Shown one piece after another: positions 4,698 to 9,603 of a stretch of DNA of 9,603 nt. Below the pieces are notes generated by a model. It saw only the letters and a list, made by a program, of their open reading frames with translations. It had not been told where the DNA came from and did not search any database. The translations under genes and the position numbers were made by a program. Source of the stretch: an uncultured Roseburia sp. (GTDB lineage: Bacteria; Bacillota; Clostridia; Lachnospirales; Lachnospiraceae); the NCBI GenBank assembly GCA_905206195.1, contig CAJLGN010000027.1, forward strand, positions 1 through 9,603. The letters run 5' to 3'. Numbering within the stretch: the first letter of the stretch is position 1; the number at the start of each line of letters is the position of its first letter.

Positions 4698-6134
4698 ATG
4701 AATAGTAGTAATGTCAGCCTGGCTATGCAGCGCATCCTCAGGCTCGTCGATGAGAGCAGTTTCATCGAGATCGGTTCTCTCGTAACCGCGAGAAGCACAG
4801 ATTTTAATCTTGCGTCAACGGACACACCTTCGGACGGTGTCATCACAGGTCATGGACTGGTGGACGGCAACCTCGTGTTTATTTACAGCCAGGATGCCTC
4901 CGTGTTAAACGGGACCATCGGTGAGATGCACGCGAAGAAGATTGCGTCTGTCTACGATATGGCGATGAAGATGGGAGCGCCGGTGATCGGGTTTATTGAC
5001 TGTGCGGGTATGCGTCTGCAGGAGTCTGTGGATGCGCTTGACGGTTTTGGGCAGATTTATGCGAAAGAAGTGCAGGCCTCCGGTGTCATCCCGCAGATTG
5101 CAGCTGTGTTTGGAAGCTGCGGCGGCGGTCTTGCCGTTGTCCCTGCGCTCTGTGATTTTGCTTTCATAGAAGAGTCCAAGGGAAAAATGTTCATGAATTC
5201 CCCGAATGCGATCGAGGGCAACCGCATCGACAAATGTGATACCTCCTCGGCTGTGTTTGCCGCTCAAGAGAACGGCTGCATCGATGCGACCGGCACGGAA
5301 GATGAGATTCTTGCGGACATCCGCGAGCTGGTGAGCATACTCCCTCTGAATAATGAGAGTGACGTGTATACCTGCGAGTGCGAGGATGATTTAAACCGTG
5401 CGTGTGAGAGTATGCATGCCATGAAGGGCGATCCGAGATATCTCCTGGCAGAGATCTCGGACGGACATGCATTCTTTGAGACCAAGGCGGGCTACGCGCG
5501 CGAGATGGTGACGGGCTTTATCAAGATGAACGGGATGACAGTCGGCGCGGTTGCAAACTGCTCCGAGGTTTACGACGCGGAGGGCAAGAAGGCAGAGGAG
5601 TTCGAGAGTGTTCTCTCCCCGAACGGATGCAATAAGGCGGCTGAGTTCGTTTCTTTCTGCGACGCATTTGACATACCGCTTCTAACACTGACGAACGTGG
5701 GTGGTTTTCAGGCCAGCAAGTGTTCCGAGCGGAGGCTTGCAAAAGCACTTGCGCACATGACGGCAGCTTTTGCGGATGCGACATGCCCGAAGGTGAATCT
5801 GATTACTGGAGAGGCTTACGGCAGCGCTTATGTGGCGATGAACTCCAAGTCGATCGGCGCTGATTTTGTGTACGCATGGCCGGAGGCAAAGGTCGGAATG
5901 ATGGAGGCTGGAATGGCGGCGAAGATCATGTATGCCGATGCTTCTGCGGAGGAGCTCGCGGAGAAGGCGAAGGCGTACGATGCACTGCAGGGCGATGTGA
6001 TGACAGCTGCGAGAAGGGGATATGTCGACCTGATCGTCAATCCTGCGGACTCGAGAAAATATCTTGTCAATGCATTTGAGCTGTTGTACACGAAGTGCGT
6101 AGGCACACCGGAAAAAAAACACGGAACAAAATAG
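4698..6134 (+). CDS. Divergent MmdA-type acyl-CoA carboxyltransferase subunit
   Basis: This crotonase-fold carboxyltransferase has 478 residues. Family members (MmdA, 12S of transcarboxylase, PccB) move a carboxyl group between an acyl-CoA and biotin. Conserved landmarks are DGVITGHGLVDG (46-57), QDASVLNGTIGEMHAKKI (65-82), KMGAPVIGFID (91-101), the oxyanion-type GSCGGGL (139-145), and in the second half NVGGF (333-337), PKVNLITGEAYGSAYVAMNS (364-383) and YAWPEA (392-397). It is shorter than typical MmdA (about 510) and lacks the basic KLTARERI-type N-terminal helix. Several motifs deviate: canonical GGARIQEG reads AGMRLQES, PGF reads GGF, and YGGAY reads YGSAY. Fold and chemistry are therefore well supported, but the acyl-CoA substrate is not. 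GGAGG (4684-4688) lies 9 nt before ATG. It is the first gene of the operon, followed 14 nt later by the OadG-like gene. Confidence 0.88.
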   Translation: MNSSNVSLAMQRILRLVDESSFIEIGSLVTARSTDFNLASTDTPSDGVITGHGLVDGNLVFIYSQDASVLNGTIGEMHAKKIASVYDMAMKMGAPVIGFIDCAGMRLQESVDALDGFGQIYAKEVQASGVIPQIAAVFGSCGGGLAVVPALCDFAFIEESKGKMFMNSPNAIEGNRIDKCDTSSAVFAAQENGCIDATGTEDEILADIRELVSILPLNNESDVYTCECEDDLNRACESMHAMKGDPRYLLAEISDGHAFFETKAGYAREMVTGFIKMNGMTVGAVANCSEVYDAEGKKAEEFESVLSPNGCNKAAEFVSFCDAFDIPLLTLTNVGGFQASKCSERRLAKALAHMTAAFADATCPKVNLITGEAYGSAYVAMNSKSIGADFVYAWPEAKVGMMEAGMAAKIMYADASAEELAEKAKAYDALQGDVMTAARRGYVDLIVNPADSRKYLVNAFELLYTKCVGTPEKKHGTK

Positions 6135-6148
6135 AAAGGTGAAGTTTT

Positions 6149-6877
6149 ATGAAGAAAAAATTATCTCTTATACTTTGTCTTTGCTTTATGGTTCTGGGAC
6201 TGGCAGCGTGCGGGGAGGATCCGAGGAGCGTTGATTATTTTGGAAGCACCTACGACGAGCTGGAGAGCGGCACACAACAGCAGGTGTCCGCACTGCGCAG
6301 CCTCACTGAGGAGACCGCTGCGTACATCCAGGCTTCAGGTGACGAAAAGACGATTCGGCTCGTGGAAACCTGGTTTACGGCGACGGAAGGACTGGAGGAC
6401 TACCAGGGGCTGGGAGAGTTTCGGATTGCAAAGACACATGACACCATCACAGTGGATCAGATTGTAAAGTTTTCGGGCAGGGAAGTGATCATTTCGTATG
6501 TATACAAATACAATTACGAGCTGAAAACACCGGAGCTTGCAGACGCATCTGTGGACAAAGTGTACACTATGGGTGAGAAGATGACCAAGGCGGCGCTCAA
6601 TACGCTGATGGGCATGGGAACCGTATTTGTGGTGTTGATCTTAATCAGCTTAATTATCTACAGCTTCCGGTTTATCTCCTATTTCCAGGGGAAATCATCT
6701 GTCCACAAAAAGAGGGAAGAAGGAGTGAAGAAGACGGTTGTCGACCAGATTGGTTCGAGGGAAAAACAGCAATTGACGGACAATCTGGAACTTGTCGCAG
6801 TCATTTCCGCGGCGATTGCCGCGAGTACTGGATCTTCCGCAGACTCGTTTGTCGTGCGCTCCATTCATCGGAGATAA
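6149..6877 (+). CDS. OadG-family gamma subunit with lipoprotein-type N-terminal domain
   Basis: OadG proteins are small membrane subunits that assemble Na+-translocating decarboxylases. This one has 242 residues, against roughly 80-130 for classical OadG/MmdD. Residues 1-21 are a lipoprotein signal with lipobox LAAC (Cys21). Residues 22 to about 145 form an extra extracytoplasmic domain of unknown role. One strong transmembrane helix follows (about 154-172, TVFVVLILISLIIYSF). The cytoplasmic tail is basic and ends with the OadG-like signature ELVAVISAAIAAS...SFVVRSIHRR (214-242), which in this family contacts the carboxyltransferase subunit. AAGGTGA is 6 nt before the ATG. A 97-nt gap to the next gene holds an AT-rich stretch but no terminator. 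Assignment rests on the helix, the tail and the position. Confidence 0.88.
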   Translation: MKKKLSLILCLCFMVLGLAACGEDPRSVDYFGSTYDELESGTQQQVSALRSLTEETAAYIQASGDEKTIRLVETWFTATEGLEDYQGLGEFRIAKTHDTITVDQIVKFSGREVIISYVYKYNYELKTPELADASVDKVYTMGEKMTKAALNTLMGMGTVFVVLILISLIIYSFRFISYFQGKSSVHKKREEGVKKTVVDQIGSREKQQLTDNLELVAVISAAIAASTGSSADSFVVRSIHRR

Positions 6878-6974
6878 AGCGCGTCGTTGGATGCATTGGG
6901 TTTGGAAGTTTGCAGGGCGAGCTTTCAGGTTCTTAGAACTATATAAAATATAATTTGTCCAGGAGGAAAAATGA
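6878..6974 (+). other. Intra-operon gap, AT-rich, no terminator
   Basis: This is the longest gap inside the operon. It contains an AT-rich run with TATAAT (6949-6954) and an overlapping TATAAA (6942-6947). No TTGACA-like element lies 16-18 nt upstream of either, so I do not call a promoter. AGGAGG (6961-6966) belongs to the next gene. Confidence 0.4.
6961..6966 (+). promoter_or_regulatory. Ribosome binding site choosing between two overlapping ATGs
   Basis: AGGAGG is 8 nt from ATG 6975, the biotin-carrier start, and 4 nt from an out-of-frame ATG at 6971 that leads to a stop after 14 codons. The spacing favours 6975. Confidence 0.75.
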
Positions 6975-7343
6975 ATGAAAAGCTATACAATTACCGTAAA
7001 TGGAACTGTTTATGATGTGACCGTTGAGGAGACTGGCGCAGTCAGCGCACCGGCAGCGGCGCCAAGACGCGCGGCAGCGGCAGCTGCACCGGCAGCGCCG
7101 GCGGCAAAACCGGCGACTGTGGCGGCAGGCAGTGTCAAGATTGAGGCGGGAGCGGCCGGAAAAGTATTTAAGATCGAATCTTCCGTGGGAACTCCGGTGA
7201 AGAAGGGAGACACAATTTTAATTCTTGAGATCATGAAGATGGAGACTCCGGTTGTCGCGACAGAGGACGGAACTGTGGCAAGCATCAATGTGAGTGTTGG
7301 AGATATGGTAGAAGCGGGCGCATTACTTGCAACATTAAACTAA
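6975..7343 (+). CDS. Biotin carboxyl carrier protein of the decarboxylase complex
   Basis: This 122-residue cytoplasmic protein carries the biotin that shuttles the carboxyl group between the carboxyltransferase subunits and the membrane beta subunit. Residues 1-20 form the short beta-rich N-terminus typical of decarboxylase carriers (MKSYTITVNGTVYDV). Residues 22-52 are a flexible Ala/Pro linker with scattered basic residues, encoded by repetitive GCG/GCA codons. Residues 53-122 are the biotinyl domain with the motif EIMKMET; Lys88 is the expected biotinylation site. The domain closes with VGDMVEAGALLATLN. It corresponds to GcdC/MmdC of Na+ pumps and to 1.3S of transcarboxylase. Its stop is 15 nt before the beta-subunit ATG, so co-translation is likely. 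A lipoyl carrier is unlikely because the motif is MKM. Confidence 0.95.
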   Translation: MKSYTITVNGTVYDVTVEETGAVSAPAAAPRRAAAAAAPAAPAAKPATVAAGSVKIEAGAAGKVFKIESSVGTPVKKGDTILILEIMKMETPVVATEDGTVASINVSVGDMVEAGALLATLN

Positions 7344-7358
7344 TTTAGGAGGAAGACA

Positions 7359-8507
7359 ATGAGCTATTTTATGGAGACAATGGGCAACCTCCTGCAACAG
7401 ACCGCCTTCTTCAACCTGACATGGGGAAATTATGTGATGATCGTCGTTGCATGTGTTTTCCTGTATCTGGCGATTGCAAAGGGGTTTGAGCCATTGCTGC
7501 TCGTTCCGATTGCATTTGGTATGCTGCTTGTAAATATCTATCCAGATATTTTTGCAAGACCGGAGCAGATGAGCAATGGGGTTGGTGGCTTATTACAGTA
7601 TTTTTACATTTTAGATGAATGGTCGATCCTTCCTTCTCTGATATTCCTCGGAGTCGGGGCGATGACTGACTTTGGACCGTTGATTGCCAATCCGATGAGT
7701 TTTCTTTTGGGAGCTGCTGCACAGTTTGGTATTTTCGGCGCATATTTCCTCGCGATCCTGATGGGATTCAACGACAAGTCTGCCGCCGCAGTGTCCATCA
7801 TCGGCGGAGCTGACGGACCAACCTCCATTTTCCTTGCGGGAAAACTGGGACAGTCCGGTCTGATGGGGCCGATCGCAGTGGCAGCATACTCGTATATGGC
7901 GTTGGTGCCGATTATCCAGCCGCCGATTATGAAGCTTTTTACGACCAAGCAGGAGCGCGCAATCAAGATGGAGAATTTGCGGCCAATCTCAAAGCTCGAG
8001 AGAATTCTTTTCCCGATCGTCGTGACGATTGTGGTGTGTACGATCCTCCCGACAACGGCGCCGCTGGTCGGTATGCTGATGCTCGGCAATTTATTCCGTG
8101 AGTCCGGCGTGGTTCGCCAACTGACAGACACAGCGTCCAATGCGCTGATGTACATCGTCGTGATTTTGCTGGGAACGTCGGTGGGTGCATCCACAAGCGC
8201 TGAGGCTTTCTTAAATTGGACGACAATCAAAATCGTAATTCTCGGTCTTGTCGCATTTATGTTCGGGACCGCGGCCGGAGTTTTGTTTGGAAAACTGCTG
8301 TGCTGGGTGACAAAGGGAAAGATCAATCCTCTGATTGGTTCTGCCGGTGTGTCTGCCGTTCCGATGGCAGCGCGTGTGTCCCAGAAGGTTGGGGCTGAGG
8401 AAGATCCCACGAACTTTTTACTCATGCACGCAATGGGACCGAATGTTGCAGGTGTGATCGGTACTGCGGTGGCGGCCGGAGTATTTATGGCAATCTTCGG
8501 AATTTAG
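7359..8507 (+). CDS. Na+-translocating decarboxylase beta subunit (OadB/GcdB/MmdB family)
   Basis: This integral membrane subunit decarboxylates carboxybiotin and couples the reaction to Na+ export. At 382 residues it is a normal length for GcdB/MmdB. About nine hydrophobic segments are visible, including 24-40, 44-60, 112-136, 166-190, 216-231, 262-276 and 289-310. The family signature [19 protein letters not shown] has Asp152, matching the essential Asp of Klebsiella OadB (Asp203 as I recall). The second conserved region, [20 protein letters not shown] (322-341), contains Asn323 and Ser332, which correspond to residues implicated in Na+ binding. It ends in [25 protein letters not shown] (7347-7352) is 6 nt before ATG. 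The partner acid (oxaloacetate, methylmalonyl-CoA, other) cannot be told from this subunit; neighbours suggest more than one. Confidence 0.97.
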   Translation: MSYFMETMGNLLQQTAFFNLTWGNYVMIVVACVFLYLAIAKGFEPLLLVPIAFGMLLVNIYPDIFARPEQMSNGVGGLLQYFYILDEWSILPSLIFLGVGAMTDFGPLIANPMSFLLGAAAQFGIFGAYFLAILMGFNDKSAAAVSIIGGADGPTSIFLAGKLGQSGLMGPIAVAAYSYMALVPIIQPPIMKLFTTKQERAIKMENLRPISKLERILFPIVVTIVVCTILPTTAPLVGMLMLGNLFRESGVVRQLTDTASNALMYIVVILLGTSVGASTSAEAFLNWTTIKIVILGLVAFMFGTAAGVLFGKLLCWVTKGKINPLIGSAGVSAVPMAARVSQKVGAEEDPTNFLLMHAMGPNVAGVIGTAVAAGVFMAIFGI

Positions 8508-8520
8508 TGAGATAGCGAAG

Positions 8521-8536
8521 CGGATTACAAATATCC
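8521..8536 (+). other. Small hairpin between beta and alpha subunit genes
   Basis: CGGAT (8521-8525) pairs with ATCCG (8532-8536) across a 7-nt loop, 10 nt before AGGAGG (8546-8551). It has no T-run, so it is not a terminator. It could mark an mRNA processing or stability site inside the operon. Confidence 0.3.
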
Positions 8537-8556
8537 GTTGATTTAAGGAGGACAAA

Positions 8557-9603
8557 ATGTCAGAAGTTGTTAAAAAACCTTTAAAAATAACAGAGACGAT
8601 TTTGCGAGACGCGCATCAGTCTCTGATCGCAACAAGAATGACGACGGATCAGATGCTTCCGATTGTTGAGAAAATGGATCAGGTTGGATATCATGCGGTT
8701 GAGTGCTGGGGCGGTGCAACGTTCGACGCTTCCCTCCGTTTCCTGAAGGAAGATCCATGGGAGCGTCTCCGCAAATTAAAAGACGGCTTCAAAAACACCC
8801 AGTTACAGATGCTGTTCCGAGGGCAAAACATTCTCGGATACCGTCCGTATGCCGATGATGTGGTGGAGTATTTCGTACAGAAGTCCATCGCAAACGGTAT
8901 TGACATCATCCGCATCTTTGACTGTTTAAATGATCTGCGCAACTTGCAGACAGCGGTTACCGCCTGCAATAAGGAGAACGGTCACGCGCAGGTTGCGCTG
9001 TCTTACACCCTGGGTGATGCTTACACTTTGGAGTATTGGATCGAGATGGCAAAGAAGATCGAGGAGATGGGGGCGGATTCCATCTGTATCAAGGATATGG
9101 CGGGACTTCTTGTCCCGCAGAAGGCAGACGAGTTGGTTCGTGCAATCAAAGGCGCGACCGGAATTCCGCTGGAGCTTCACACGCATTACACCTCCGGTGT
9201 CGCTTCCATGACCTACATGAAAGCGGTGGAGGCAGGATGCGATATCATTGATACTGCCATGTCTCCGTTCGCGCTTGGAACCTCTCAGCCGGCGACGGAA
9301 GTTATGGTCGAGGCGTTTAAGGGTAGTGAATTTGATACGGGTCTTGACCAGAATAAGCTGGCTGAGATTGCAGATTACTTCCGTCCGATGCGCGAGGAAG
9401 CATTGGAGAGCGGTCTGATGAACCCAAAAGTGCTGGGCGTGAATATCAAGACGCTGTTGTATCAGGTGCCGGGCGGTATGTTATCGAACTTGATCTCACA
9501 GCTGAAGGAGCAGGGCAAGGAAGATAAATACGAGGAAGTACTCGCGGAGGTTCCGCGCGTGCGCAAGGATTTGGGTGAGCCGCCTCTGGTTACGCCGTCC
9601 TCC
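8557..9603 (+). CDS. oadA: OadA / transcarboxylase 5S-type carboxyltransferase subunit (partial, 3' end missing)
   Basis: The frame is open from ATG 8557 to the window edge, 349 codons without a stop. AGGAGG (8546-8551) lies 5 nt upstream. The product is a TIM-barrel carboxyltransferase of the pyruvate/oxaloacetate type, related to OadA and transcarboxylase 5S. It transfers CO2 between oxaloacetate/pyruvate and biotin. Metal and catalytic landmarks are all present: ETILRDAHQSLIATR (13-27, metal ligand Asp18), ECWGGATFD (49-57), MLFRGQN (85-91), CIKDMAG (177-183, Lys179 being the carbamylated metal ligand in homologues) and ELHTHYTSG (206-214, metal ligands His208 and His210). The C-terminal conserved PYC/OADA domain starts near residue 290. 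Since a separate biotin carrier is encoded in the operon, this subunit probably lacks its own biotin domain, but the missing end would show that. PycB is a less likely alternative because no biotin carboxylase is nearby. Confidence 0.95.
   Translation, partial: MSEVVKKPLKITETILRDAHQSLIATRMTTDQMLPIVEKMDQVGYHAVECWGGATFDASLRFLKEDPWERLRKLKDGFKNTQLQMLFRGQNILGYRPYADDVVEYFVQKSIANGIDIIRIFDCLNDLRNLQTAVTACNKENGHAQVALSYTLGDAYTLEYWIEMAKKIEEMGADSICIKDMAGLLVPQKADELVRAIKGATGIPLELHTHYTSGVASMTYMKAVEAGCDIIDTAMSPFALGTSQPATEVMVEAFKGSEFDTGLDQNKLAEIADYFRPMREEALESGLMNPKVLGVNIKTLLYQVPGGMLSNLISQLKEQGKEDKYEEVLAEVPRVRKDLGEPPLVTPSS

Noticed and set aside
6942..6954. TATAAA/TATAAT as an internal promoter before the biotin-carrier gene
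   Set aside because: No -35 element at 16-18 nt upstream and no extended -10 TG. AT-rich intergenic DNA explains it.
6971..7015. 14-codon ORF from ATG 6971 overlapping the biotin-carrier start
   Set aside because: It is only 4 nt from AGGAGG and out of frame. ATG 6975 at 8 nt is better placed and gives the conserved protein.
7040..7135. Repetitive GC-rich tract as a possible tandem repeat or recombination site
   Set aside because: It encodes the Ala/Pro linker of the biotin carrier. The repetition comes from GCG/GCA/CCG codons.
7604..8425. Long minus-strand open frame (273 codons) opposite the beta-subunit gene
   Set aside because: It is antisense to a clearly conserved membrane protein, has no ribosome binding site and no recognisable domain. 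Long antisense frames are common opposite such codon use.
1..9603. CRISPR arrays, tRNA or rRNA genes, insertion sequences, phage genes or attachment sites
   Set aside because: I scanned for regularly spaced repeats, tRNA-like arms, transposase motifs and terminal inverted repeats and saw none. The window reads as core chromosomal genes.

Overview
The window looks like a chromosomal segment of a Gram-positive anaerobe of the class Clostridia, most likely a member of the Lachnospiraceae. The evidence is strong AGGAGG-type ribosome binding sites before most genes, scpA-scpB next to a DacB-type carboxypeptidase (a Firmicutes neighbourhood), a lipobox-bearing OadG protein, and a Na+-dependent biotin decarboxylase cluster of the kind found in fermentative gut Clostridia. 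The assignment rests on gene content and remembered family features, not on a search.

Left part (1-1771). The last 34 codons of a membrane transporter, probably of the Na+-dependent NSS family, end at 106. A PBP5-type D-Ala-D-Ala carboxypeptidase (dacF-like) lies on the minus strand and converges with it. Its best start is a TTG codon at 1480, preceded by a perfect Shine-Dalgarno. The divergent spacer 1481-1771 carries a good sigma-A promoter for scpAB. It is followed by a leader of about 160 nt with several hairpins and a possible 29-codon leader ORF.

Middle (1772-4514). scpA and scpB encode the kleisin and winged-helix partners of the SMC condensin. A strong intrinsic terminator closes this unit, and the scpB stop codon sits in its loop. 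After a hairpin-rich spacer comes a second PBP5-family carboxypeptidase in the dacB position. In Bacillus and many Clostridia dacB is followed by spmA-spmB; here it is followed by an unrelated metabolic operon.

Right part (4515-9603). A consensus promoter (TTGAAA-17-TATAAT) drives five same-strand genes. They encode a divergent MmdA-type acyl-CoA carboxyltransferase, an OadG-like gamma subunit with a lipoprotein-type N-terminal domain, a biotin carrier protein, the OadB/GcdB Na+-pump beta subunit, and an OadA/5S-type carboxyltransferase cut by the window end. No biotin carboxylase is present, so the complex should move carboxyl groups from donor acids rather than fix bicarbonate with ATP. Having both an acyl-CoA carboxyltransferase and a 2-oxoacid carboxyltransferase beside one biotin carrier and one Na+ pump suggests a hybrid of transcarboxylase and Na+-pumping decarboxylase. 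This is the most interesting system in the window.
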